Positions 23,875 through 32,605 are shown, counted from the first letter of the stretch. The stretch is 39,309 bases of DNA from CAZLGM01 sp964623625 (GCA_964623625.1 CAZUUJ010000032.1:1-39309), one strand, 5' to 3'. Numbers and translations are program-made. Notes: generated by a model from the sequence alone, not told the origin.

Positions 23875-25224
23875 CTAATGTTTTCGTATCATTCTGGCAG
23901 CAAAAAAGCCGTCCATTGAGCCGTCGGGTAAGGTCTGCAGACAGCCTGCCCGGATAAACCGACTACACGATCCTGGCAGACAGTCCCGGCAATCCTGGAG
24001 TTGAAATCGGTCGTCTTGTTTACAAAACCGATCGATGATATCCATATTTTCTTCCGGTTCAAGGGAGCAGGTAGCATAGACCAGGATACCGCCTGGGAGT
24101 ACCAGCCGTGCACCGCACTGGAGAATTTCCATCTGTGCCTGGCTGTATTGAACAAGATCACTTTGCTGCCGGTTCCAGCGGATGTCGGGGCGTCTGCCGA
24201 TAACACCGGTTCCGGAGCAGGGCACATCAAGCAGTACACCGTCGAAAAGTGTTGGTGAATCGGCGGCAAAGTCATCAATGGTCTGGTGAAAGCAGGTAAC
24301 CTTGGTTTGATGATCTAAGCGCTCCAGGTTGTCGAGCAGCCTGCGATACCGTTTGTTCTGCGGCTCAACCCCGGTTACCTTGATTTGCTGCCTGCCGCCG
24401 ACCTGAACCAGGTGGGCGGTTTTGCCGCCAAGACCGGCACAGCCGTCAAGATATCGGCCGTTTTCAACATAAGGCGAAAGCAGCAGTGGAATTAACTGAG
24501 CACCCTCATCCTGAACCAGAAAAGCCCCCTTGTCAAAACCGGGGAGCTGATTGAGATGGCCCTTGAAATCAGACAGCAGAATGGCATCATCGGAAAAGCG
24601 TCCCTTGTGTGCTTTAATCCCCTTTTCGATAAACCGCTCAAGCAACGTTGTTCGGTCAGTAACCAGGGGGTTTACCAGAAGACCAAGCTTGGGACGTCGG
24701 TTGTTTGAACGACAGATCCGTTTCATTTCCGCCAGGCCGAATTGTTTACACCAGCGGTCAGTGAGCCACCCGGGATGATTCAGAATAGTGTTTAAATCAT
24801 CTTCATTGGGGATATGTTCCTTTTTTCGGATAACAGCTCGCAGGACTCCATTGACCAGACCTGTCAGTTGTGGACGTATTTGCAATTGTTTAAGGGCCTT
24901 GACAGTCTCATCAACAGCAGCAAAGGCTGGAATGGCGTCTAGGAAAAGGATCTGGACCAAACCCACACGCAGCCCCTGGCGGACCAGGGGGTGCAGTCTG
25001 TTGATCGGTTTTCTCAGGAAACCGGTCAGGATGTGGTCAAGGTATTGATAGTGGCGGAGGACGCGGAACATGATTTCATGGGCCAGCCGCATTTCCTGGT
25101 CCTGGACTCTCTGCTTTATTAACAGCTCATCGACGATGTCTGAAAGAGGCCGCCTGGTTTTTTTTAGTGTGGCAAGCGAGTCAATAGCCAGCAACCGGGC
25201 GGATATGGTGTGGAGTGCTTTCAT
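23875..25224 (-). CDS. rsmB: 16S rRNA (cytosine(967)-C(5))-methyltransferase RsmB
   Basis: SAM-dependent methyltransferase that modifies C967 of 16S rRNA. The N-terminal NusB-like RNA-binding domain covers about residues 5-140. The SAM site is YLDGCAGLGGKTAHL near 240. The two conserved catalytic-region cysteines are in DVPCSGTGVIGRRPDIRW and YATCSLEPEEN. Length of 449 aa is typical. The ATG overlaps, in the ATGA form, the stop of a short upstream frame (25221-25373), and no Shine-Dalgarno precedes it. Confidence 0.95.
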   Translation of the reverse strand: MKALHTISARLLAIDSLATLKKTRRPLSDIVDELLIKQRVQDQEMRLAHEIMFRVLRHYQYLDHILTGFLRKPINRLHPLVRQGLRVGLVQILFLDAIPAFAAVDETVKALKQLQIRPQLTGLVNGVLRAVIRKKEHIPNEDDLNTILNHPGWLTDRWCKQFGLAEMKRICRSNNRRPKLGLLVNPLVTDRTTLLERFIEKGIKAHKGRFSDDAILLSDFKGHLNQLPGFDKGAFLVQDEGAQLIPLLLSPYVENGRYLDGCAGLGGKTAHLVQVGGRQQIKVTGVEPQNKRYRRLLDNLERLDHQTKVTCFHQTIDDFAADSPTLFDGVLLDVPCSGTGVIGRRPDIRWNRQQSDLVQYSQAQMEILQCGARLVLPGGILVYATCSLEPEENMDIIDRFCKQDDRFQLQDCRDCLPGSCSRFIRAGCLQTLPDGSMDGFFAARMIRKH

Positions 25225-25487
25225 TGTTTCTGTTCAAGGTTGAAAATCAACAGCGATCGCTTGCTTCCGGCAACCTCAAGACGGCGCCAACTATACAGAG
25301 CGTTGTACGCTTCAAATTGGGCAGTGATATTTTTCCGGGTCGTTAGGGTAGCAGATGGAGTAGCCGACAGCTACAGCTTCAAAGCCGGTGGCCAATGTTC
25401 GTTATCCAGTCGGGATCTGTTGGCAGAAATTGAACAGTGTCCGTCGTAAAAAAATAATCCTTCTTGTCGGTTATTCAACAGGGAATG
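25221..25487 (-). pseudogene. Interrupted ORF ending in an ATGA overlap with rsmB
   Basis: On the minus strand 25487-25374 encodes 38 protein-like codons including LFFYDGHCSISANRS and EHWPPALKL. It stops at TAG (25373-25371). The same frame then continues for 49 codons, with ITAQFEAYNALYSWRRLEV, to a TGA that overlaps the rsmB ATG. The composition and the 4-nt overlap suggest a former gene translated with rsmB, broken by an amber codon. No start codon with a ribosome-binding site was found, and no family is recognised. Confidence 0.3.
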
Positions 25488-25625
25488 TCAACGAAAATGT
25501 AGTTTACAGAGCAAAAGGAGGCGATTGCTGAAGGGGTTTAGCTAGACAAGTGCGACTGCTGTTGGTAATATATCACATTTTCAGCCGCGAACAACACATT
25601 CACTAAGAGAAACAGCGAACTATTT
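25225..25625. other. Divergent intergenic region before the binding-protein gene
   Basis: Apart from the interrupted minus-strand frame at 25221-25487, the stretch to 25625 has no clear promoter, riboswitch or repeat. The binding-protein gene has only a weak purine-rich leader. Confidence 0.4.
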
Positions 25626-26645
25626 ATGCAAGATAAGAGGTGGCTGGGCCTTGGTATACTGTTGATCAGTTTTTTCTTCAGCACTACCGCCCAGGCGTTG
25701 ACCAAAGATGAAGTCCAGAAACGGGGCTACCTGCAATGCGGGGTGTCTGCGGGAACCCCCGGGTTTTCAGTTGCGGATGAAAAGGGAAGCTGGACCGGTA
25801 TGGATGTTGACATCTGCCGTGGAATTGGTGCGGCTGTACTCGGTGACAGCACCAAAATCAAGTTTATCCCCCTGTCCAATGAGGAGCAGTTTGGAGCTCT
25901 GCAGACGGGAGATGTGGATATTCTCGTAAAAAACAGTTCCTGGACATTTGTATTTGATTCGTCCCTTGCCCTTAATTTCGCGGGCATTTATCTCTTCGAT
26001 ACTCAGGGCTTGCTGGTCCCGGTAAAAATGGGCGCAAAAGATGGCACAGACCTGGGTGGTGTTCAACTCTGCGTTCTTCCGGGAAGTGTCCATGAGGAAA
26101 TGCTTACTGATTATTTTTCCAGCAGGAAATTGGAGTACAAACCGGTTTTTTTCAACAGTTTCTCCGATGCCTTTAAAGGATATAGGGAGGGTAAGTGCGA
26201 AGTCCTCACCCATAAAAAGTCGATTCTCACAGGCCTTCTGCCCCAACTGAAATCGATCAACGAGTCAATTATCCTTCCCGTCAGTATTGGCAGGGAGCCT
26301 CTGTCACCGGTAGTTCGCCAAGGTGATGATTCCTGGTATAACATTGTGAAATGGACCCTGTTTCTGATGATCAACAGTGAAGAAGAGGGTATTTCATCGA
26401 CCAATATCGATCAACTCAAAGCCAAACTCGATCCGGATGGTAAAGAACGAACCGGGGTTTTCGGCGCGCTTGGCACCGGCCTTGGTCTCTCAGACGACTG
26501 GGCATACAAGGTGATCAAGCAGGTCGGCAATTATGGTGAGATCTTCAAGAGAAATCTCGGCAGCGGATCAGAGCTGAAGATGGAACGCGGCCCCAACAAA
26601 CTCTGGTCTAAAGGCGGTCTTCTCTACGCACCACCTCTACGATAG
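25626..26645 (+). CDS. Periplasmic amino-acid-binding protein (AapJ-like), orphan
   Basis: Substrate-binding protein of the polar amino acid ABC uptake family, 339 aa. A signal peptide covers about residues 1-24 (cleavage near AQA-LTKDE). The opening LQCGVSAGTPGFSVADEKGSWTGMDVDICR is characteristic of AapJ-type general L-amino-acid binders. EEQFGALQTGDVDILVKNSSWTF contains the ligand-binding region, and the C-terminus NKLWSKGGLLYAPPLR is typical. No permease or ATPase gene lies near it, so it either serves a transporter elsewhere or acts as a sensor. No clear Shine-Dalgarno precedes the ATG. Confidence 0.88.
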   Translation: MQDKRWLGLGILLISFFFSTTAQALTKDEVQKRGYLQCGVSAGTPGFSVADEKGSWTGMDVDICRGIGAAVLGDSTKIKFIPLSNEEQFGALQTGDVDILVKNSSWTFVFDSSLALNFAGIYLFDTQGLLVPVKMGAKDGTDLGGVQLCVLPGSVHEEMLTDYFSSRKLEYKPVFFNSFSDAFKGYREGKCEVLTHKKSILTGLLPQLKSINESIILPVSIGREPLSPVVRQGDDSWYNIVKWTLFLMINSEEEGISSTNIDQLKAKLDPDGKERTGVFGALGTGLGLSDDWAYKVIKQVGNYGEIFKRNLGSGSELKMERGPNKLWSKGGLLYAPPLR

Positions 26646-26777
26646 CATGTTGAATTTGTTCGGCAATCCTGTCCGTATCTCTATCCGGTCAAAGGCGTTT
26701 AGCCCTGCTCCAAAACACAAAACGACTCACCGCCTCGCTTTGAGTCTGCCATTATTACAATCCTTTTCGAGCATCTG

Positions 26778-27479
26778 ATGAATATTCACTGGTTGCAACA
26801 TGTTGAATTTGAGGGGCTAGGGTCTATACAAGACTGGGCGGTATCCCGAGGTCATCATCTCTCATGCAGCCGCCTGTTTTCAGGGGAATCGCTGCCAAAA
26901 CAGGATAGCGTCGAGATGCTGATTATCATGGGCGGGCCTATGGGGGTCTATGATCACCAGGAACACCCGTGGCTGGTTGGTGAAAAGGACTTTATCGGCC
27001 AAACGATTCACCAAAACAAACCGGTTTTGGGGATCTGTCTTGGCGCTCAGTTAATTGGTGATGTGCTCGGCGCCAGGGTCTTTGCCAACAGAGAGAAAGA
27101 AATCGGCTGGTTCCCTCTGGTTCGTGAGCAGAACTGCCCGGAACCTTTTGACTCTTTGTTACCGAAAAACCCAACCGTTTTTCAGTGGCATGGCGACACC
27201 TTCGATCTTCCTGCCGAAAGCACACGCCTTTACTCAAGTGAAGCCTGTCTAAACCAGGCGTTTCTTTATCAGGACAGGGTTCTTGGCCTTCAGTTTCACC
27301 TGGAAACCACCCCTGAAAGCAGAAAACAGCTCGTCGCCAATTGTGGAAACGAGTTGGTGCAGGCGCCCTGGATCCAGCCGGAAGAGACCATCCTGGCAAA
27401 GCAAGATCATTTTCAGGTGATCAACAGGGTGATGAATGATATTCTCGACTATCTGGTTGACTGTGCAATGGTGAGTTGA
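26778..27479 (+). CDS. Type 1 glutamine amidotransferase (GMP synthase-like domain)
   Basis: Stand-alone class I GATase, 233 aa. The catalytic triad is Cys87 in GICLGAQ, with His174 and Glu176 in LQFHLETT. MGGPMGVYDH near residue 51 supplies the oxyanion region. The protein releases ammonia from glutamine for a partner, or hydrolyses a gamma-glutamyl compound; proteins of this type include gamma-glutamyl-polyamine and peptide hydrolases. No synthase partner is adjacent. The start is ATG 26778. Confidence 0.87.
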   Translation: MNIHWLQHVEFEGLGSIQDWAVSRGHHLSCSRLFSGESLPKQDSVEMLIIMGGPMGVYDHQEHPWLVGEKDFIGQTIHQNKPVLGICLGAQLIGDVLGARVFANREKEIGWFPLVREQNCPEPFDSLLPKNPTVFQWHGDTFDLPAESTRLYSSEACLNQAFLYQDRVLGLQFHLETTPESRKQLVANCGNELVQAPWIQPEETILAKQDHFQVINRVMNDILDYLVDCAMVS

Positions 27480-27485
27480 TAGCTT

Positions 27486-27526
27486 CAGAGTACCTTGAAA
27501 AATTGCTAATTTGTCCAAATACTCTC
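27486..27526 (+). other. Weak hairpin after the amidotransferase gene
   Basis: AGAGTA pairs with TACTCT across a 29-nt loop. It is too loose for a confident terminator call. Confidence 0.2.
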
Positions 27527-27580
27527 AAATCAAGAAGAGTTAACCAGTCCAGGTAATCCGTAGAGTCTGTTGTCTGAATC

Positions 27581-28684
27581 ATGTTCCACAAGCAAAGACA
27601 GAATGTGCTGCTGACGGTGATCACACTGTTTTTCTGTATCTCGGCAGGCCTGCTGGGAACGGAGTATCTGCTTCGTTATCAGCGCTCCCACATTCAGAAA
27701 AGTGACCATATGGATGGCGGTTTTCTTCGGTATCATCCCCAGTTGGGCTGGAAAACATCGCCCAGATGGCAGGGGAATCACCGCCACTACGACTTCGAGG
27801 TGAACTACTCCACCGATCCCAATGGCTACCGAACTACACCGGCCCTTGAAAAATCACGTCACCAACGGGTTGGCTGGGTAGGTGACAGCTTCACTTTCGG
27901 TATGGGAGTCGATGATGAATTCACCTTTATCAATCAACTGAACCGATTTGATACAAAGCGGGCCCATCTCAATTTCGGCATCCCTGGATTCAGCACCGAC
28001 CAGGAGTTGCTGCTAATTCAACGTGAGGTTGTCCGATTTCGCCTGAAAACGGTTGTTCTCGTGGTTTATCTGGGCAATGATCTGCTGGATAATCTGCTCG
28101 ATTATCCATTGCAGGCTGAGCAGCCAAAACCCCGATTTATTGTAAAGAATGAAAAACTTGAGGCGGTTGTCCATGGGGGGTCTTTCCTGCCGAGAAAGCC
28201 GAAAGACAACCGAATCAACGCGCGATCTCTGTTGCTGGGCTCGGAGTCGGGTGAACTCGGCTGGTTTCGGAGGCTATCCCTGCGATCCGAGTTAGGCCGC
28301 CGGCTCAGGCTGATGTTACCCGTCAAAGAGGGTGCGGAAAAGAATTTAGAACAGCGGCTGCAGCCGGCTCTTGAGTTGTTTGATAAACTCCTGTGGATGA
28401 TCCGTTTTGAGGTAGAGCAGGCAGGGATGGATTTCCGGATTGTCCTGTTGCCCGGCTCCTCACTGCTACAGCGCCCACAAAGCCTTTCCGGTCGCTATCA
28501 GGATTATCTGCGCCACCAGATCCTGCAGACCAGTGAAAGCAAGAATCTGAAGGTTTTTGACATTAAAGAACTGCTGCAGGCTCATGGGTCAAAAGACCTC
28601 TACCATTCCCATGAGGGACACCTGACCAGGGAAGGGAACCGTATTGTCGCCCAGGCATTGCTCAAGTGGCTGGATGAATCCTGA
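27581..28684 (+). CDS. Membrane-anchored SGNH/GDSL hydrolase
   Basis: Esterase-fold enzyme, 367 aa, with an N-terminal transmembrane anchor (about 10-31) and a periplasmic domain. Block I is GDSFTFGMGV with the catalytic Ser103. Block III is LGND with Asn166. Block V is near residue 345 in YHSHEGHLTREGNRIVAQALL, where the HxxxH stretch holds the catalytic His. Such proteins often deacylate or acylate cell-surface polysaccharides; the substrate here is unknown. A strong palindrome follows its stop. Confidence 0.85.
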   Translation: MFHKQRQNVLLTVITLFFCISAGLLGTEYLLRYQRSHIQKSDHMDGGFLRYHPQLGWKTSPRWQGNHRHYDFEVNYSTDPNGYRTTPALEKSRHQRVGWVGDSFTFGMGVDDEFTFINQLNRFDTKRAHLNFGIPGFSTDQELLLIQREVVRFRLKTVVLVVYLGNDLLDNLLDYPLQAEQPKPRFIVKNEKLEAVVHGGSFLPRKPKDNRINARSLLLGSESGELGWFRRLSLRSELGRRLRLMLPVKEGAEKNLEQRLQPALELFDKLLWMIRFEVEQAGMDFRIVLLPGSSLLQRPQSLSGRYQDYLRHQILQTSESKNLKVFDIKELLQAHGSKDLYHSHEGHLTREGNRIVAQALLKWLDES

Positions 28685-28685
28685 A

Positions 28686-28821
28686 CCCGTGAGCATCCGC
28701 TAGCACTGCATCTTTGTTTAATCCAACCATGTGATATAGCTCTTACTATTATCACACGGTTGAATTAAACAAAAGCACTATCGAATGCACTCCCAAAGCA
28801 CTTCCTGAGGGCGCTCACGGA
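28686..28821. repeat. 136-bp palindromic element with internal hairpin
   Basis: The outer ends CCGTGAGC (28686-28693) and GCTCACGG (28814-28821) are exact reverse complements. The inner hairpin 28713-28773 has arms TTTGTTTAAT-CAACC-TGTGATA and their complement with two mismatches around a short loop. It sits directly after the SGNH gene stop. Confidence 0.6.
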
Positions 28822-28875
28822 TTCTGGAGAACCTATAAACCGGTGATTAACAGAAGGTGTGTATCTGCTACGAGT

Positions 28876-28972
28876 ACTACTTGAACAGCAATATAAAAGA
28901 GATCGCCACGGTCGCTATTGCTCCCTTGCGTGGACGTATCAAACAGGTTCAAGTCGCTGTGAACGAAGTAGT
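28876..28972. repeat. Nested inverted repeats near the 3' end of the selenoprotein gene
   Basis: ACTACTT (28876-28882) pairs with AAGTAGT (28966-28972), ACTTGAAC with GTTCAAGT (28947-28954), and AGCAATA (28887-28893) with TATTGCT (28916-28922). An alternative inner pairing joins CGCCACG with CGTGG. The arms partly overlap, so alternative folds are possible. Confidence 0.45.
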
Positions 28973-29010
28973 GTTACTAAGCGTCAGACTCCGATCTGAA
29001 GAGAAACCGA

Positions 29011-29628
29011 TCATTTCAGGTAGTTTTTAATCGCTGCACCTAATTCGTTGGGTTTGAAATTAAGGGGGCCGGGACCGCCGCTATAGGCAACTCTTCCATC
29101 GATTCCGACAAGGTACAGCCTGGTTGGTTTGGCAGCATAGAAGGTATTGACCCGGTCATCCAGGTCATCCACATAGGTGGGAAAATCAAAGTCAAGGGTC
29201 TTTTCAAGTTCCGCCGCCAGAAGGCGACGTTCTTCAATGGTGGTGGGCGCATGGATGTTGGTTGTCGTTTGCGGGGCATACATATGCACCATTTTCGCCA
29301 TCAGTCCATCTCCGAAGGTCCAACCGTCCACAGGGTGTGCCTCAATGATATAGATCATCACAAATTGAACCCGATCCCCATATTGTCTGAAAAGTGCTTT
29401 GAGACGCCCGGTCCCTTTGATAAAAGGCGGTCAGGAGCAGGAGCCAAAAATAAGGACAACCGGTTTTTTCCCCTGAAAATCGCTTAAACGAAACGAAGAT
29501 GTTCCGCTGACATCAAACAGCTCAAAGTCCGGCGCAACCTCCCCATTCTTCGGGGCTTTGGCATCATGTTCCTGCTGCCAGGCCCACTCTTGGCGCCTAT
29601 GTTTGATAGTGGTTTTAAGAAGTGACAC
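29011..29628 (-). CDS. Iodothyronine deiodinase-like thioredoxin-fold selenoprotein (UGA at 29433-29431 read as Sec)
   Basis: One gene of 205 codons interrupted by an in-frame UGA. Before it are 65 codons: GEVAPDFELFDVSGTSSFRL, the usual redoxin opening, then KKPVVLIFGSCS. After the UGA the frame continues with PPFIKGTGRLKALFRQYG, then FVMIYIIEAHPVDGW and a normal C-terminus. Gly-Ser-Cys-Ser-Sec-Pro-Pro-Phe is the active-site signature of deiodinases (SCT-Sec-PPF in vertebrates), so Sec66 is expected. The start is GTG 29628, with GGAG 7 nt upstream. The protein has no signal peptide. Bacterial members probably act as selenol peroxidases or reductases rather than on thyroid hormone; this is inference. 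Conventional calling yields two fragments, neither plausible alone. Confidence 0.88.
29397..29430 (-). promoter_or_regulatory. Candidate bacterial SECIS hairpin for the deiodinase-like gene
   Basis: Downstream of the UGA, GGGAC pairs with GTCTC (one G-U pair) around the loop CGGGC, flanked by CTTT/AAAG that can pair below a bulge. The loop starts 21 nt after the UGA and has G in second position, as bacterial SECIS elements require. An alternative CCTTT/AAAGG hairpin lies too close to the UGA. Confidence 0.45.
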
Positions 29629-29887
29629 GCATTCGCTCCTTTAATAATTACCCGAAATCCGTGCGTTTTCGTTGGTGCTGTAGCTTCTCTTGAATTAATA
29701 GATCGATATCTTATAAAAAAGCCAATCATCCGGTAGTAGCTGAACTGATGATTGTTCATAAAACATAAATAGAAGGTGAACATTTTGATCGTAAAAGTCA
29801 ACCAAGTTGTAACAGCGATAATTCCGAAGCTGCTGACATGGTTTGGATTTAAACATATCTCGATTATTTCAAACAGAGGTGACGACG

Positions 29888-32605
29888 ATGCTTCCCCCTA
29901 AAATAATCTTTCAATGTTTTGTGATTCTCTTTCTCCTTCTTGGCTTCAATTTTCATGTACTTGCTGGTCAAAGACAACTGGGAAGAGCTTCCGGCTCGCC
30001 CATTGCCCAGCCGTCAAACAGCAACAGGCCTCAAGCTCAACCGACTCAGCCTGTAAATAAAAGAAAGATAAAAAAAGCAATTAACCCAACTCCTGCTGCA
30101 CAACCCAAGCCGCAGCTCACAGGTGTGAACAACAGCGGTTGCGTATATCCCGGTGATGTTCTGGCGTTAAAAGGAAGAAGCCTCGGCAGGCCGGGACTCT
30201 ACAACCTGTATCTGCAGATAGACGGGAAAAGGATTAACCTGACAAAAAAGAGCAAGCAATGGAGCAGTAATCAAATTCAGATCCCGCTTCCCCGATCCAT
30301 TGCATCCGGCCTGAGCAGGAAAGGAAAAGCAACAGTCGGATTTCAACAACACAAAGGGAGGTGGCTGACCAGTGTCGATTTCAATCTCTGTGTAAAGACA
30401 AAAGCTGTCAAATCATCTCCCCAAACCAAACCGGGGCTGCTGAAAGTAGAAAACGTGAAATGTATACGCCCGGGTGACATTCTCCGTTTGAAAGGAAAAA
30501 ATCTTGGCAAGCAGGGAAGTTACAGACTGTCCATGAAAGCTGGTGGAACAGTTGTCGACCTTTCGAGTCCGGCAACACGAAAACAATGGACCAACAACCG
30601 GATTCAACTGCAACTGCCTCAATCTCTGGGAACAAACCCGCCGGATGCAGGAAAGGGGTATATTGGTTTGTTGGATAAAAAAGGCAACAGGCTTGACTCT
30701 ATTCAATTCACAATCTGCAGCGATGAAGAAATAAAAGTAGGTCCGGCCCAAGAAGTCACCTACACCGGATTGCCCGATTTAGTTGTTGCCGGTTACGGTG
30801 TTGAGGAGGCAGAGCCTGTCCCTCTGAACATACCACCCAATGGTTACTCTATGGTAAGGGCGATTAATTATGTCATTACTATCGCTAATATCGGCGAGGC
30901 AAGTGCTAAAAAGAACAATGTGTTAATCGAGTGGTTCGATCCTGATGGTGGAGAGTGTCCATTTAACTTCCGGTATCAAAATAAACTGCATGGTTGCAGG
31001 CTGAAACGACCAATTAATCTTACTCCGGCTCAAAGTCCCGGTTTTCATATATCCAATTCCCAGCAGAAGATCATTATCGGACCGATCCCGGTTTTCGGTA
31101 AGGCAAAGGAAGTGGGGTGGCGCATTACCCTTGATGTGGATGTTGAAATTATTGAACAGCGAAAGAATAACAACATAAAAACATTTGTAACCCGTGAACC
31201 CCGAATTGATCTATTGGGGAAATTACAACCAAGGACTATGAAGGGACTTGACTCGATAACCATTGTTCCTCAATATTTGTTAGTAAATAGTGGTTATGAC
31301 AGTGATCCTCGTGTATTTGCAGGCCCCAGTAAAGTTTTGTTTGAATGTGTCTCCCTTTCAGGCTTTAAGTGTCCTTCTGTGTATCCAATTGTTGTCGATT
31401 TTGGCTATCTGCAATCCGGTGGTGCTCAAATGTGTAACAAAATAGATAATGATTGTCTGAATGCCGGAATCCTTGGGCAGATAAATGCTGAAGAACGGGA
31501 TCTCTTTGCGACCAACACTGAACTACTCATCAAAGCAACGGCCGACATTGACAACAAATATCCTGAAATAAATGAAAATAACAATAAGGCGTATGCTTCC
31601 ATAAGTTGGACCGGCAATGAAGTGAAAATCAGTGATGGCAGTAATGCCTCAGCAAAAACATATGGATTTGGAAGGCAGACTGGACAAGAACTGGAAATCA
31701 GCGAACCACCGCCTCAAATTATTACAGCGCTTGTTATGCCGGAAGAAAGTCCGGTTCCATTAACTCCGGGTGTCATCCAACCCGGATCGACCATTTTACT
31801 GGGAGGAAAGCGGTTTACTCTTAAACAACCTGCCGAAGAAGAGTTGGTTTCTCTAAAAGAAGCCGGTTCGCAGGTAAAGCTTGAAACAACAAAAGTAATA
31901 GAGAAAGGGCAGAAAAATTTGGTGGATAAGGTTCAGGTTCAACAGATCACACATCGCCAACGAATACTTCTCATTGGTGACTTCGGTGTCCGCGAGCTCC
32001 AGGATGTCGAATGGTATAATGCTGAAAAGGCAAAAGGTGTTGTGCCCACTGATATTAACGAGTCTCAAACTCATACTGCCTATCTACGGATTGTGCGGGA
32101 GGACGGCAAACAGTCCCCACCAAAAGATATCGATTTTATTACCTTTGAAAAAATACAGCTTGATCTGACTTTAGCAGCGAAGCTGATTCAAGTGGATCGC
32201 TGTGGTGTTGATGCAAATAGAAACTCCTGTAATCGACGATCTTATAATGATGATGGAACAGCAAAGTCGCTAACTGGTTCGTGGGACGACTATCTTGATC
32301 AACATTTAGTCATGTGGGGATCTCATACAAATGAGTGGGGCGATTTTGCCATTGATAAGGATTACGATAAATACACAATAAAATTGAAAAATGGATGGGT
32401 TATCTCAAAAGTAAGTTTTGAGAGAGGATATTCTGATGACCACGATCTGCATACCAAAATCCTTTCTTATACTTCCCCCAGTACGGCAGAAGGAAGAAGC
32501 GAATGGACTGCGAGGGTAGACTGGCAGATTGATCCCGGTTATGAATTCTTATGGTATGGTTACTCGATTGAAATTGTCGGTCCTAAGGGAACATTACCCT
32601 ATTGA
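29888..32605 (+). CDS. Large secreted multidomain protein with TIG-like and CARDB-like regions
   Basis: A 905-aa exported protein. I prefer ATG 29888 (with AGGTGA 6 nt upstream) over an opening at 29843, because it gives a proper signal peptide (MLPPKIIFQCFVILFLLLGF, cleavage near VLAGQ). A Pro/Gln-rich linker (about 25-80) follows. Then come two related beta domains of about 100 residues, each with a Cys-x-x-PGD-x-L-x-LKG motif (CVYPGDVLALKG and CIRPGDILRLKG), like IPT/TIG folds. The middle (about 285-570) has features of CARDB repeats (PDLVVAGYGVEEA, YVITIANIGEASAKKNN, NENNNKAYASI). The C-terminus (about 740-905) is an unrecognised beta-rich domain containing CGVDANRNSCNRRSYNDDG. It is probably cell-surface or periplasmic and may bind ligands or other proteins. 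Confidence 0.75.
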   Translation: MLPPKIIFQCFVILFLLLGFNFHVLAGQRQLGRASGSPIAQPSNSNRPQAQPTQPVNKRKIKKAINPTPAAQPKPQLTGVNNSGCVYPGDVLALKGRSLGRPGLYNLYLQIDGKRINLTKKSKQWSSNQIQIPLPRSIASGLSRKGKATVGFQQHKGRWLTSVDFNLCVKTKAVKSSPQTKPGLLKVENVKCIRPGDILRLKGKNLGKQGSYRLSMKAGGTVVDLSSPATRKQWTNNRIQLQLPQSLGTNPPDAGKGYIGLLDKKGNRLDSIQFTICSDEEIKVGPAQEVTYTGLPDLVVAGYGVEEAEPVPLNIPPNGYSMVRAINYVITIANIGEASAKKNNVLIEWFDPDGGECPFNFRYQNKLHGCRLKRPINLTPAQSPGFHISNSQQKIIIGPIPVFGKAKEVGWRITLDVDVEIIEQRKNNNIKTFVTREPRIDLLGKLQPRTMKGLDSITIVPQYLLVNSGYDSDPRVFAGPSKVLFECVSLSGFKCPSVYPIVVDFGYLQSGGAQMCNKIDNDCLNAGILGQINAEERDLFATNTELLIKATADIDNKYPEINENNNKAYASISWTGNEVKISDGSNASAKTYGFGRQTGQELEISEPPPQIITALVMPEESPVPLTPGVIQPGSTILLGGKRFTLKQPAEEELVSLKEAGSQVKLETTKVIEKGQKNLVDKVQVQQITHRQRILLIGDFGVRELQDVEWYNAEKAKGVVPTDINESQTHTAYLRIVREDGKQSPPKDIDFITFEKIQLDLTLAAKLIQVDRCGVDANRNSCNRRSYNDDGTAKSLTGSWDDYLDQHLVMWGSHTNEWGDFAIDKDYDKYTIKLKNGWVISKVSFERGYSDDHDLHTKILSYTSPSTAEGRSEWTARVDWQIDPGYEFLWYGYSIEIVGPKGTLPY

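Larger units (their letters stand above)
28685..29010. other. Structured intergenic region between convergent genes
   Basis: The 326 bp hold two palindromic blocks (28686-28821 and 28876-28972) and no gene. As both flanking genes point inwards, parts may serve as terminators, but the size and nested arms exceed what termination needs. Confidence 0.55.

Noticed and set aside
25210..25449. A 79-codon plus-strand frame before the binding-protein gene
   Set aside because: It starts inside rsmB on the opposite strand and has no ribosome-binding site; the minus-strand frame of the same region is more protein-like.
25450..25625. Possible amino-acid riboswitch upstream of the binding-protein gene
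   Set aside because: The conserved cores of glycine, lysine or SAM riboswitches were not found.
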